A stretch of 64,000 nt of DNA from Streptomyces echinatus (GCF_014203595.1 NZ_JACHJK010000013.1:186001-250000), one strand, 5' to 3'; positions 1 to 8,423 are shown, counted from the stretch's first letter. Notes: generated by a model not told the origin, from the sequence alone. Numbers and translations are program-made.

Positions 1-1310
1 TCTCGGCCACCACTCTGCTGCGGTTCGCCACCGCCGGCTCCGTCGACGACGGCAAGTCCACCCTCGTCGGGCGGCTGCTGCACGACTCCAAGTCGGTCCT
101 CGTCGACCAGCTGGAGGCCGTGGAGCGCGCCTCCGCCAACCGCGGCCAGGACGCCCCGGACCTCGCCCTGCTCACCGACGGCCTGCGCGCCGAGCGGGAA
201 CAGGGCATCACGATCGACGTGGCGTACCGGTACTTCGCCACTCCCCGGCGCCGGTTCATCCTGGCCGACACCCCGGGCCATGTGCAGTACACCCGCAACA
301 TGGTCACCGGCGCCTCCACCGCCGAGCTCACCGTCATCCTGGTCGACGCCCGCAACGGCGTGGTCGAGCAGACCCGCCGGCACGCGGCCATCGCGGCCCT
401 GCTGCGCGTCCCGCACGTCGTCCTCGCCGTGAACAAGATGGACCTCGTCGGATACGAGGAGCACGTCTTCGCCGCCATCGCCGAGGAGTTCACGGCGTAC
501 GCGACCGAGCTGGGCGTCCCCGAGGTGACCGCCGTCCCGATCTCGGCACTGGCCGGTGACAACGTGGTGGAACCGTCGGCGAACATGGACTGGTACGGCG
601 GTCCGACCGTGCTGGAGCACCTGGAGACCGTGCCGGTCAGCCACGACCTGGCGCACTGCCACGCGCGGCTGCCCGTGCAGTACGTGATCCGGCCGCAGAC
701 CGCCGAGCACCCGGACTACCGGGGTTACGCGGGCCAGATCGCGGCCGGCACCTTCCGGGTCGGCGAGCAGGTCACCGTCCTGCCCTCCGGGCGGACCACG
801 CGGGTCGCGGGCATCGACCTGCTGGGCGAGCCGGTCGACGTCGCGTGGACGGCGCAGTCGGTGACGCTCCTGCTGGAGGACGACATCGACGTCTCGCGCG
901 GTGACCTGATCGTGCCGACGAAGGACGCCCCGGCCACCACACAGGACGTGGAGGCGACCGTCTGCCATGTCGCCGACGCCCCGCTCACCGTCGGCCACCG
1001 GGTGCTGCTCAAGCACGGCACGCGCACGGTCAAGGCGATCGTGCGGGACATCCCGTCCCGCCTCACGCTCGACGACCTCTCCCTGCACCCGCACCCGGGG
1101 CAGCTCGTCGCCAACGACATCGGCCGGGTGAAGATCCGGACCGCCGAGCCGCTCCCGGTCGACTCCTACTCCGACTCGCGCCGCACGGGCTCCTTCATCC
1201 TGATCGATCCCGCCGACGGCACCACGCTCACCGCGGGCATGGTCGGCGAGTCGTTCGCGTCCCCCGAGCCCGTCAAGGACGAGGCCGAAGACGACGGATG
1301 GGACTTCTGA
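1..1310 (+). CDS. cysN: Sulfate adenylyltransferase subunit 1 (CysN), 5' end outside window
   Basis: Regulatory GTPase subunit of ATP sulfurylase, which works with CysD to make APS from ATP and sulfate in assimilatory sulfate reduction in the cytoplasm. The reading frame is open from base 3 and enters the window a few residues before the first GTPase motif, GSVDDGKST. It then shows EREQGITID (switch I), DTPGH (G3) and NKMD (G4), followed by the EF-Tu-like beta-barrel domains and a C-terminus ending in DDGWDF. The visible 435 residues suggest that fewer than about ten N-terminal residues are missing, judged from the usual length of streptomycete CysN. The genes that follow on the same strand (sulfonate-type ABC importer, CbiX-like chelatase) fit a sulfur-assimilation operon. 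The P-loop lies upstream of the first in-frame GTG at 120, so that GTG cannot be the real start. Confidence 0.95.
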   Translation, partial: SATTLLRFATAGSVDDGKSTLVGRLLHDSKSVLVDQLEAVERASANRGQDAPDLALLTDGLRAEREQGITIDVAYRYFATPRRRFILADTPGHVQYTRNMVTGASTAELTVILVDARNGVVEQTRRHAAIAALLRVPHVVLAVNKMDLVGYEEHVFAAIAEEFTAYATELGVPEVTAVPISALAGDNVVEPSANMDWYGGPTVLEHLETVPVSHDLAHCHARLPVQYVIRPQTAEHPDYRGYAGQIAAGTFRVGEQVTVLPSGRTTRVAGIDLLGEPVDVAWTAQSVTLLLEDDIDVSRGDLIVPTKDAPATTQDVEATVCHVADAPLTVGHRVLLKHGTRTVKAIVRDIPSRLTLDDLSLHPHPGQLVANDIGRVKIRTAEPLPVDSYSDSRRTGSFILIDPADGTTLTAGMVGESFASPEPVKDEAEDDGWDF

Positions 1311-1312
1311 GC

Positions 1313-1417
1313 ATGAACTCCACGGACTTTTACGCCACGTTCGCGAAGGAGGGCGGCCGCGTAGGCAGCGGTGCGCTCGGCAGCGGGCAGGGCGGAGTGG
1401 CGCGATGTGCGTGCTGA
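1313..1417 (+). CDS. Possible 34-aa small ORF after cysN
   Basis: ATG two bases after the cysN stop opens a 34-codon frame rich in Gly, Ala and Ser and ending in Cys-Ala-Cys. There is no strong ribosome-binding site, but the close spacing would allow coupling to cysN termination. It overlaps the start of the next small ORF. I do not recognise it. It could be a leader peptide, the remnant of a decayed gene, or chance. Confidence 0.25.
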   Translation: MNSTDFYATFAKEGGRVGSGALGSGQGGVARCAC

Positions 1418-1494
1418 CGTACGCGCACTGCCTGCGCGCCCTCACCCCCCACCGCCGTAAACGCAGACCTGCCGATCTCCCGGCCACGGCCTGA
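1405..1494 (+). CDS. Possible 29-aa Cys-containing leader peptide before the ABC importer
   Basis: ATG at 1405 follows a plausible GGCGGAG ribosome-binding site and opens a 29-codon frame with Cys at codons 2 and 9 and a basic HRRKRR stretch. It stops 38 bases before the start of the substrate-binding lipoprotein. Small upstream ORFs with cysteine codons control sulfur genes in other actinobacteria by attenuation, so a cysteine-responsive leader is conceivable. It does not match the RHVDL-type streptomycete leader peptides, and no attenuator hairpin was demonstrated. Real translation is uncertain. Confidence 0.3.
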   Translation: MCVLTYAHCLRALTPHRRKRRPADLPATA

Positions 1495-1532
1495 AACCCG
1501 TGACCGCCGGGCCAACGAGAGGAAACCCTCCC

Positions 1533-2642
1533 GTGCCTGCCAACCGCTCCACCGTGCTCCGCCGCGGCGTGGCCGCGCTCGCCGCGCTCCCGCTGCTCAC
1601 CCTCGCCGCCTGCGGCTACGGCTCCGAGGCCAAGAGCGACGGTGCCGCCAAGATCGCCGACGGGGCCGAGAAGACCGACGGCCTCGACTCCGTCAAGATC
1701 GGCTACTTCGGGAACCTGACCCACGGCACCGCCCTGGTCGGTGTCCAGAAGGGCTTCTTCCAGAAGGAACTGGGCGCCACCAAGGTCCGGCCCGCGATCT
1801 TCAACGCGGGTCCGTCCGAGATCGAGGCCCTCAACTCCGGCTCCATCGACATCGGCTGGATCGGCCCGTCCCCGTCGATCAACGGCTACACCAAGTCGAA
1901 CGGCAAGAGCCTGAAGATCATCGGTGGTTCGGCGTCCGGCGGTGTGAAGCTGGTCGTGAACCCGAAGAAGATCACCTCCCTCAAGGATGTCGAGGGCAAG
2001 CGGATCGCCACCCCCCAGCTGGGCAACACGCAGGACGTGGCGTTCCTCAACTGGGCCGCCGAACAGGGCTGGGACGTGGACGCGCAGAGCGGCAAGGGTG
2101 ACGTCACGGTCGTCCGCAGCGACAACAAGGTGACGCCGGACGCCTTCAAGGCCGGTTCGGTCGACGGCGCCTGGGTGCCGGAGCCGACCGCGTCCAAGCT
2201 GATCGCCGAGGGCGGCAAGGTGCTGCTGGACGAGTCCACGCTGTGGCCGGACAAGAAGTTCGTGATCACGAACATCATCGTGCGGCAGGCCTTCCTCAAG
2301 GAGCACCCGAAGGCCGTCGAGGCGGTGCTGCGGGCCTCGGTCGAGGCCAACAAGTGGATCAACGCCCACCCGGACGAGGCGAAGGCGGCGGCGAACAAGC
2401 AGCTGGAGGCGGACTCCGGGAAGGCGCTGCCGGCCGGCGTCCTCGACCCGGCCTGGAAGTCCATCCAGTTCACCGACGACCCGCTGGCGGCCACCCTCGG
2501 CACCGAGGCGGCGCACGCGGTCAAGGCCGGTCTGCTGGAGAAGCCGAACCTCAAGGGCATCTACGACCTGACGATCCTCAACAAGGTCCTCAAGTCCCAG
2601 GGCGCGACCCCGGTCGACGCCGCCGGCCTCGGCACCAGCTGA
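1533..2642 (+). CDS. Aliphatic sulfonate/nitrate/taurine-type ABC substrate-binding lipoprotein
   Basis: Extracellular receptor of an ABC importer, 369 aa, of the SsuA/TauA/NrtA periplasmic-binding fold. The GTG at 1533 is chosen because GAGAGGAAA lies just upstream and because it gives a compact signal peptide (basic residues, Ala/Leu-rich core, lipobox LAAC at about residue 27). Typical features are the IGYFGNLTHG strand after the linker, substrate-loop segments NAGPSEIEALNSG and DIGWIGPSPS, and the VDGAWVPEP motif. The gene sits between cysN and the importer ATPase and permease, so sulfonate or another organosulfur compound (or sulfate) is the likely ligand. The sequence alone does not settle which. 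Confidence 0.85.
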   Translation: MPANRSTVLRRGVAALAALPLLTLAACGYGSEAKSDGAAKIADGAEKTDGLDSVKIGYFGNLTHGTALVGVQKGFFQKELGATKVRPAIFNAGPSEIEALNSGSIDIGWIGPSPSINGYTKSNGKSLKIIGGSASGGVKLVVNPKKITSLKDVEGKRIATPQLGNTQDVAFLNWAAEQGWDVDAQSGKGDVTVVRSDNKVTPDAFKAGSVDGAWVPEPTASKLIAEGGKVLLDESTLWPDKKFVITNIIVRQAFLKEHPKAVEAVLRASVEANKWINAHPDEAKAAANKQLEADSGKALPAGVLDPAWKSIQFTDDPLAATLGTEAAHAVKAGLLEKPNLKGIYDLTILNKVLKSQGATPVDAAGLGTS

Positions 2643-2677
2643 CCCAAGCCCCGATGAGTTCCCAGGAGGTGACGACC

Positions 2678-3457
2678 ATGGCCCCGACTCTCACCAAGGC
2701 CGCTCCGTCGGTCGAGTACGCCGCACGCCTCGAGCATGTCTCGAAGTCCTTCACCGGACCGGCCGGGCAGCAGCTCGTCCTGGACGACATCAGCCTCGAT
2801 GTCGCGCCCGGCGAGTTCGTCACCCTCCTGGGGGCCTCGGGCTGCGGCAAGTCGACGTTGCTGAACCTGGTGGCGGGCCTCGACCTGCCCACCGCCGGGT
2901 CCATCAGCACCGACGGCCGGCCCGCCCTGATGTTCCAGGAACACGCGCTCTTCCCGTGGCTGACCGCGGGCAAGAACATCGAACTCGCCCTGAAACTGCG
3001 GGGGGTGCCCAAGCCCGAGCGGCGCGACAAGGCCGAGGAGCTGCTGGAACTCGTCCGGCTCAAGGGCGCGCACGGCAAGCGCGTCCACGAGCTGTCGGGC
3101 GGTATGCGCCAGCGCGTGGCGCTGGCGCGCGCGCTCGCCCAGGAGAGCGGCCTGCTCCTGATGGACGAGCCGTTCGCGGCGCTGGACGCCATCACCCGGG
3201 ACGTGCTGCACGACGAGCTGACCCGGATCTGGGCCGAGACCGGCCTGTCCGTGCTGTTCGTGACGCACAACGTGCGCGAGGCGGTTCGGCTGGCGCAGCG
3301 TGTCGTCCTGCTGTCCTCCCGCCCGGGCCGGGTGGCCCGCGAGTGGGAGGTCGAGATTCCGCAGCCGCGCCGCATCGAGGACGCTCCGGTGGCGGAGCTG
3401 TCCCTCGAGATCACCGAAGTACTGCGTGGGGAGATCCGCCGCCATGGCCAGCACTGA
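2678..3457 (+). CDS. Sulfonate-type ABC transporter ATP-binding protein (SsuB-like)
   Basis: Cytoplasmic ATPase of the importer, 259 aa. Walker A is GASGCGKST, the Q-loop is MFQEHALFPW, the signature is LSGGMRQR, Walker B is LLLMDEP and the switch His is in VTHN. The start at ATG 2678 is preferred over the in-frame ATG at 2654 because GGAGGTG precedes it at about 8 bases. Its 3' end overlaps the permease start by 14 bases, which indicates translational coupling. Family knowledge (SsuB/TauB/NrtD) and the cysN neighbourhood support organosulfur uptake. Confidence 0.9.
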   Translation: MAPTLTKAAPSVEYAARLEHVSKSFTGPAGQQLVLDDISLDVAPGEFVTLLGASGCGKSTLLNLVAGLDLPTAGSISTDGRPALMFQEHALFPWLTAGKNIELALKLRGVPKPERRDKAEELLELVRLKGAHGKRVHELSGGMRQRVALARALAQESGLLLMDEPFAALDAITRDVLHDELTRIWAETGLSVLFVTHNVREAVRLAQRVVLLSSRPGRVAREWEVEIPQPRRIEDAPVAELSLEITEVLRGEIRRHGQH

Positions 3458-4325
3458 GACGACGACCGCCCCCACGACGGGGAGCGTGGAGGCGGGCCTC
3501 GACGCGCTGGAGACCGCGCAGTCGGGACGTACGCCGCTGCGCAGGACCCTCGTCGACAAGATCGTGCCGCCGATCACCGCGATCGTCGTGGTGCTGGTGG
3601 TCTGGCAGGGCCTGATCAGCCTGAAGATCGTCGACGACCCGACGAAGCTGCCCTCGCCGTCGGCGGTCTGGGACGCCTTCCGCAACGACTGGGTGGAGGG
3701 CAAGCTCCTCGGCTACATCTGGACCAGTGTCTCGCGCGGTCTGCTCGGCTTCGGCCTCGCGCTGCTGATCGGCACCCCGCTGGGCCTGCTGGTGGGGCGG
3801 GTGCGGTTCGTGCGCGCGGCCATCGGCCCGATCCTGTCCGGTCTGCAGTCGCTGCCGTCGGTGGCGTGGGTGCCGCCCGCGGTGGTGTGGTTCGGCCTGA
3901 ACAACTCGATGATGTACACGGTGATCCTGCTCGGCGCCGTACCGTCGATCGCCAACGGTCTGGTGTCCGGCGTGGACCAGGTGCCGCCGCTGTTCCTGCG
4001 CGCGGGCCGCACCATGGGCGCGACCGGTCTGAAGGGCACCTGGCACGTCACCCTGCCGGCCGCGCTGCCCGGCTATGTGGCGGGCATGAAGCAGGGCTGG
4101 GCCTTCTCCTGGCGTTCGCTGATGGCCGCGGAGATCATCGCCCAGTTCCCCGACCTGGGCGTGGGCCTGGGCCAGCTGCTGGAGAACGGGCGCACCGCCA
4201 GCGACATGGCCATGGTGTTCGAGGCGATCCTGCTCATCCTGTTCGTCGGTATCGCCATCGACCTGCTGATCTTCAGCCCGCTGGAGCGGTGGGTGCTGCG
4301 CAGCCGCGGCCTGCTGGTGAGCTGA
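3444..4325 (+). CDS. Sulfonate-type ABC transporter permease (SsuC-like)
   Basis: Inner-membrane channel of the importer, 293 aa, BPD_transp_1 fold. ATG 3444 lies inside the end of the ATPase gene. After a polar N-terminus of about 45 residues come hydrophobic segments including a core near residues 48-60, the LGFGLALLIGTPLGLL helix, and the coupling (EAA-like) region around GRTMGATGLKGTWHVTLPAALPG. The last residues end in RGLLVS. The stop is one base before the chelatase start, so ATPase, permease and chelatase are almost certainly co-transcribed. Confidence 0.9.
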   Translation: MASTETTTAPTTGSVEAGLDALETAQSGRTPLRRTLVDKIVPPITAIVVVLVVWQGLISLKIVDDPTKLPSPSAVWDAFRNDWVEGKLLGYIWTSVSRGLLGFGLALLIGTPLGLLVGRVRFVRAAIGPILSGLQSLPSVAWVPPAVVWFGLNNSMMYTVILLGAVPSIANGLVSGVDQVPPLFLRAGRTMGATGLKGTWHVTLPAALPGYVAGMKQGWAFSWRSLMAAEIIAQFPDLGVGLGQLLENGRTASDMAMVFEAILLILFVGIAIDLLIFSPLERWVLRSRGLLVS

Positions 4326-4326
4326 C

Positions 4327-5064
4327 ATGCGCGGCCCGGTCCTTCTCGTCATCGCCCACGGCAGCCGTGATCCGCGGCATGCGGCGACCGTGCACGGTCT
4401 CGTGGAGCGGGTGCGGTCGCTGCGGCCGGGCCTGCGGGTGGAGACCGGCTTCCTGGACTTCAACGTCCCGTCGGTGCACGGCGTCCTGGAGTCGCTGGCG
4501 GCGGAGGGCGTGCGGGACGTCGTCGCCCTGCCGCTGCTGCTGACCCGCGCGTTCCACGCCAAGGCCGACATCCCGGCCGTGCTGCGGGACGCCCCGGCGC
4601 GGCTGCGGATCCGGCAGGCGGATGTGCTCGGCCCGTCCCCGCTGCTGCTGGCCGCGCTGGAACGGCGCCTGTTCGAAGCGGGGTTGACGCCCGCCGACAA
4701 GTCCTCGACCGGGGTCGTGCTGGCCTCGGCGGGGTCCTCCGACCCGGAGGCGATCGCGGTGATCGCAAGAATCGCGCGGGAGTGGTGGCACACCGGTTGG
4801 TGTGCCGTGCGGCCCGCGTTCGCCTCCGCATCTCTGCCGCGCACCGAGGACGCGGTGCGCGAACTGCGGCGGCTCGGCTGCGAGCGGGTCGCCGTGGCGC
4901 CCTATGTGCTCGCTCCGGGCTTCCTGCCGGACCGCATCGCGAGCGGCGCTGCCGGGGCGGATGTGCTGGCCGAGGTGCTGGGTGCGGCACCTGAGGTCGC
5001 GCGGCTGCTGCTGGAGCGGTACGACGGGGCCCGGCGGCCGGCGCTTGCGGCACTGGGCGCGTGA
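4327..5064 (+). CDS. Sirohydrochlorin chelatase / CbiX-type protein
   Basis: A 245-aa protein of the CbiX/SirB chelatase fold, predicted to insert Fe2+ (or Co2+) into sirohydrochlorin. The metal-binding HGSRD motif is at residues 10-14 and the second half carries the repeated fold with LAPGFLPDRIA. The length corresponds to the two-domain CbiX-long arrangement. Siroheme is the cofactor of sulfite reductase, so its place at the end of the cysN-importer operon, one base after the permease, is functionally coherent. The last gene on this strand before a convergent intergenic region. Confidence 0.85.
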   Translation: MRGPVLLVIAHGSRDPRHAATVHGLVERVRSLRPGLRVETGFLDFNVPSVHGVLESLAAEGVRDVVALPLLLTRAFHAKADIPAVLRDAPARLRIRQADVLGPSPLLLAALERRLFEAGLTPADKSSTGVVLASAGSSDPEAIAVIARIAREWWHTGWCAVRPAFASASLPRTEDAVRELRRLGCERVAVAPYVLAPGFLPDRIASGAAGADVLAEVLGAAPEVARLLLERYDGARRPALAALGA

Positions 5065-5191
5065 CCGGCTGCCCCTACCTGCCCGTCGTACCGTGACGGA
5101 CCGCCCGTGTCCGCCCGTCGTACCGTGACCGGCTGCCCGTCACCGCCCGCCGTACGGGTGTGTCCCGTGGCGGTGGACCGCCGCCGCGGGG

Positions 5192-5214
5192 CGCCGGGCG
5201 TGCGGGGCCCGGCG
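5192..5214. terminator. Possible bidirectional hairpin terminator
   Basis: Eight-base perfect arms (CGCCGGGC / GCCCGGCG) with a 7-base loop lie between the convergent chelatase and 106-aa genes. No T-run follows, as is common in Streptomyces. Just upstream, 5061-5145 holds imperfect short repeats of the type CCCGTCGTACCGTGAC. Confidence 0.35.
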
Positions 5215-5295
5215 GGTGCGGCCGCAGCGGCTGTCGGTGACCGCTTCCCCGGTTTCAGGGGCTGCGGCGTCCCGCGGTGGCGGGCCTCCGGCCGC

Positions 5296-5616
5296 TCACA
5301 GGCCGAGTGCGGTGGTGAGGTGCCGGGTGTAGGCGAGGCTGCCGGTGCCGGCCGACGCCGCGATGGCGATGATCTCCAGCGCGGAGCGGATCCGGCCCCG
5401 GTTGGGCGGCAGCCCGTCCTCGGCGGACTGTGCCAGCTCACCCTGGATGATCTCGCCGCTGTTCACGAGCTGCGGATACTCGGCGCGCAGCGTCTCGGTG
5501 AGCCGGTCGGCGACGTCCATGAGCGCCTCCAGGTCCAAGGTCGCATAGGTGCTCCGCCGCCGTCCGCCGCCGTGTTCGGCGGGGCCGTTGACGTCTCCGA
5601 AGGGGTAGGTGCTCAT
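5296..5616 (-). CDS. Uncharacterised 106-aa protein
   Basis: I do not recognise this family. ATG at 5616 is chosen over longer in-frame starts because GAGGACAGGA precedes it and the upstream frame is low-complexity Arg/Pro-rich. The first 25 residues are Gly/Arg-rich. Residues from about 27 onward look like a soluble helical domain: an acidic amphipathic stretch (DLEALMDVADRL), a loop with GEIIQGELAQ, then a hydrophobic C-terminal helix rich in Ala, Ile and Leu ending in TTALGL. There is no signal peptide and no Cys. It stands alone, convergent with the chelatase gene, with about 600 bases of empty sequence upstream. Confidence 0.6.
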   Translation of the reverse strand: MSTYPFGDVNGPAEHGGGRRRSTYATLDLEALMDVADRLTETLRAEYPQLVNSGEIIQGELAQSAEDGLPPNRGRIRSALEIIAIAASAGTGSLAYTRHLTTALGL

Positions 5617-6212
5617 TCCTGTCCTCGCTTCTGGGCCGGCGGCTCGAGTCCGGGCCGGAGGAGCCGTCGGATGGCTGGGGGATACGGCTTCGGGACGCCC
5701 TGCGGGGAGTTGCCCGACGGGCGCCGAAGTCACTGGGAGCGCTGACGTTACCGAGGCCGGGTGGCCGCCGGTGGCCGGCCGGTGCGGCCCGGCGGACCCG
5801 TTGTCCCCGGCGACGGACCGCGTAGAGCAGGCGGCTTCGCCGGCGAAGGGCAGGAGGGCCGAAAATCGCCACCCATCCGGGTGAGCGGTGTCCGTTGACC
5901 GCCGCCCGGATGCCGGTGCGGAGCGTACGGGCGGCCGCGTCGGCGGCGAGGCACGGCACGCGCGCCTCACGTACTGGTGTGCCCGTCGCCCTCATCCGTC
6001 CCCTCCGGCCGTCCGCGCGCTTCACCCTAGGGACGCCCCCGCGGAATCCGCGCGAGGTTCGGTGAGCCGGCCCGGCCGGGGAGGGTGGTGTGGTATCGGC
6101 CGCAGCGGTCCGGCGTTCCCCTGTGACGTCGGACCGCTGCGGCCTTTCCGTTCTGCGCCGGAGACGGCCCACGTGTCACACGGGAGGCGAAGTCGGAGTC
6201 CGGCAGGGGCGG
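5617..6212. other. 596-bp intergenic region without a supported gene
   Basis: Longer frames here have Arg/Pro-rich shadow-like composition and no ribosome-binding sites. The only clear structure is the 15-bp-arm hairpin at 6098-6144. The promoter of the 106-aa gene presumably lies in the part nearest 5617, but no convincing -35/-10 pair was seen. Confidence 0.6.
6098..6144. terminator. Hairpin with 15-bp perfect arms
   Basis: GGCCGCAGCGGTCCG (6098-6112) pairs perfectly with 6130-6144 across a 17-base loop. It lies about 70 bases downstream of the sigma-factor/38-aa ORF pair in their direction of transcription, so it may end that transcript. On the plus side it is followed by TTTCCGTT. Confidence 0.6.
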
Positions 6213-6329
6213 TTATCGGCCATTCCCGTCGAAGAGGCGGGGACGTTCGGTCAACGCCCTGACGACAGCGGCGACTTCGGCAGTCCCGGTGCCGGTGACC
6301 GGGACCGTGTCGGTGCCGCTGGGCGTCAT
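6213..6329 (-). CDS. Possible 38-aa small protein downstream of the sigma factor
   Basis: An ATG 8 bases after the sigma-factor stop opens a 38-codon frame with Thr/Gly-rich start, a hydrophobic-charged helix (AEVAAVVRALTE) and a basic tail. Close spacing would allow translational coupling to the sigma gene. It has no recognisable family, and the ribosome-binding site (AGGG) is weak. The composition is more protein-like than in the surrounding shadow frames, but it could still be chance. Confidence 0.3.
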   Translation of the reverse strand: MTPSGTDTVPVTGTGTAEVAAVVRALTERPRLFDGNGR

Positions 6330-6339
6330 GGCCACGACC

Positions 6340-7332
6340 CTAGTGCGCCGGTGGTACGGAGTCCCGGTCCGGTCGGCGCCGCGATTCGTGGTCCGGTTCC
6401 CGCTCCTCACCCGGCCCGTGTCCGGTGTCCACGACGCCGATCTCGGTGCCGCGCAGGCGTTCCGGCTCCGCCATGATGTCGATCCGGGTGATCCGGTCGT
6501 CGGCGCCGAAGGCGAAGGCCAGCAGCACGCGCGGCCGCCCCGCCGGCGCCATGACCAGGCCGATCCGGCCGTCGAGCAGCGCGGGTCCGGTGAACCGGGC
6601 GCGGGCCACGGCCGCCATGGCGCCGCGCGCGACGGTCTCGGCCCCGTGGACGGTGATCGGTTCGGGCGTGGGCACGACCAGCGCGTCGGCGTGCAGCACC
6701 ACGTCCGGAGCGAGCAGCGCGACCAGTGCCGTGAAGTCACCGCCGCGGGTCGCGGCCAGGAACGCCTCGACGGCCCGGTGACGACGGCCGGCGTCGGCGT
6801 CGGGCGCGGCGGGCCTGCCCTGCACCCGGCGGCGGGCGCGGCTGGCCAGCTGCCGGGTGGCGGCCGGGGTCTTCTCGATCAGCGGGGCGATGTCGTCGAA
6901 GGGCACCGCGAACATGTCGTGCAGCACGAAGGCGACCCGCTCGGCCGGGCTCAGCGTGTCGAGGACGACGAGCAGCGCCACGCCGACCTGGTCGGCCAGC
7001 AGCGCCTCGCGGGCGGGGTCACCGGACTCGGTGCCGGCCTCCGTCCGGGGCTCGTACCCCGTGTCGTAGGCGTCGAGGAACTCCTCGCGCCGGTTGCGGC
7101 GGGCGCGCAGCAGGTTCAGGCAGACCCGGGTCACCACGGTGGTCAGCCAGCCGGTGAGATTGACGACGGCCGTGATGTCCGCCTGCCGGGCGCGCAGCCA
7201 GGCCTCCTGCAGCGCGTCGTCGGCCTCGGCGGCCGAGCCGAGCAGCCGGTACGCCACGGCCGCGAGGTGCGGCCGGTCCGCCTCGAACCGTGCGGCCAGC
7301 CGTTGTCCCGCGTCGCTCGTGAAGTCGTCCAT
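6340..7332 (-). CDS. ECF RNA polymerase sigma factor with C-terminal SnoaL-like domain
   Basis: Extracytoplasmic-function sigma factor, 330 aa. The ATG at 7332 follows GGGGGACA. Region 2 is near residues 15-85 (AYRLLGSAAEADDALQEAW, then GWLTTVVTRVCLNLLR), and region 4 near 125-180 (LDTLSPAERVAFVLHDMF, followed by the helix-turn-helix). From about residue 195 to 310 there is a SnoaL/NTF2-like domain (HRAVEAFLAATRGGDFTALVALL). This SigJ/ECF41-like layout uses the fused domain instead of a separate anti-sigma factor, and none is seen nearby. The oxidoreductase-like gene upstream on the same strand would fit the ECF41 habit of sitting next to an oxidoreductase. Confidence 0.88.
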   Translation of the reverse strand: MDDFTSDAGQRLAARFEADRPHLAAVAYRLLGSAAEADDALQEAWLRARQADITAVVNLTGWLTTVVTRVCLNLLRARRNRREEFLDAYDTGYEPRTEAGTESGDPAREALLADQVGVALLVVLDTLSPAERVAFVLHDMFAVPFDDIAPLIEKTPAATRQLASRARRRVQGRPAAPDADAGRRHRAVEAFLAATRGGDFTALVALLAPDVVLHADALVVPTPEPITVHGAETVARGAMAAVARARFTGPALLDGRIGLVMAPAGRPRVLLAFAFGADDRITRIDIMAEPERLRGTEIGVVDTGHGPGEEREPDHESRRRPDRDSVPPAH

Positions 7333-7406
7333 CGTGTCCCCCGTCGTGTGTGTGCTCGTGCTGTGCCCGGTGTCGGAGGTCTCCCGACGCCGGGGTGGGC
7401 GGAGGG

Positions 7407-8423
7407 TCAACCGCCCTGCCGTACGGCCTCGTCGGCCAGCCGGACCAGTTCGGCGACCGGCAGGGAGCCGGCTTCCCGGCGTTCGCGCGCGAACCGGTCG
7501 GCGAGGTGTTGCAGCAGTTCGTTCAGCGGGGTCGGGACCCCGTGCAGCCGGCCCAGCAGGACGATCTCGCCGTTGAGGTAGTCCGCCTCGATGGTGCCGG
7601 TGCCCCGGACGAGCGACTGCCAGGAGGAGCCGCCGCCGCGCGGGCTGCCGTCCAGCGGGACCAGGGTGACCTTGTCGCCGCGGGCCGCGCGTTCCTCCGC
7701 CGGGCCGGCGTACGGGATCCCGGCGGCGTCGAGTACGGCCTCGCCCTCGGCCCGTACCCGTGCGAGCAGGGCGAGGGCGTCGTCGCTCGCCACGGGTCCG
7801 CTGACCGCTTCGAGGGCGTTGCCGAGGTTCGCGAGCAGCTTGGCGTACTGCCAGCGGGCCACGTCGGGCACGACGGGCGCCTCGAAGCGCGCGTCGGCGA
7901 GGTCGGCGGCGATCCGGCGGGCGGTGTCGTCGGTGCCGTGCGGGACGCGGCCGAGGGTGAGGATGCCGGTGAGCGGGGCGCCGGCGGCGGAGACGACACC
8001 GGGTTCCACGAAGGCCGAGGGCAGCCAGACGCAGACGCCGTAGACGTGCCGGAAGCGGCGCAGCGCCAGCCGGCCGCTCTCCACGCCGTTCTGCAGACAG
8101 ACGAGCGGCAGCCGTTCGGCCGCCGTGCCGCCGCCGGCGACGGGCACGTCGGCCCAGGTCTCCAGGGCGGCCACGGTGTCCTGGGTCTTCACGGCGAGGA
8201 CGAGGACGTCGTCGGCGCGCAGCTCGCCGAGCGGGCCCGGCCCGTCGACGACGGGCAGCCGGTGCGTCAACTCGCCCTCGGGTACCCGCAGTCGGAGCCC
8301 GTGCTCGTGGAGGGCGGCCAGATGCCGGCCACGGGCGACCAGGACGACCTCACGGCCGGCCTGGGCCAGCCGACCGCCGACGGTGCCCCCGACCGCTCCG
8401 GCCCCGATCATGACGTAGCGCAT
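7407..8423 (-). CDS. Ketopantoate reductase family oxidoreductase (PanE/ApbA-like)
   Basis: NADPH-dependent dehydrogenase fold, 338 aa. The N-terminal Rossmann motif GAGAVGGTVGG starts at about residue 7. The ApbA C-terminal domain carries KLLANLGNAL and the catalytic/substrate segment DYLNGEIVLLGRLHGVPTPLN. The ATG at 8423 puts the dinucleotide motif at the usual distance from the N-terminus. An in-frame upstream start at 8459 would add 12 residues. Classical PanE makes pantoate for coenzyme A, but streptomycetes have several paralogues, and the sigma-factor neighbour suggests a special-purpose oxidoreductase. Confidence 0.8.
   Translation of the reverse strand: MRYVMIGAGAVGGTVGGRLAQAGREVVLVARGRHLAALHEHGLRLRVPEGELTHRLPVVDGPGPLGELRADDVLVLAVKTQDTVAALETWADVPVAGGGTAAERLPLVCLQNGVESGRLALRRFRHVYGVCVWLPSAFVEPGVVSAAGAPLTGILTLGRVPHGTDDTARRIAADLADARFEAPVVPDVARWQYAKLLANLGNALEAVSGPVASDDALALLARVRAEGEAVLDAAGIPYAGPAEERAARGDKVTLVPLDGSPRGGGSSWQSLVRGTGTIEADYLNGEIVLLGRLHGVPTPLNELLQHLADRFARERREAGSLPVAELVRLADEAVRQGG

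Noticed and set aside
5061..5145. Possible CRISPR-like short repeats (CCCGTCGTACCGTGAC)
   Set aside because: Only two to three imperfect copies, with irregular spacing and no cas genes in the window.
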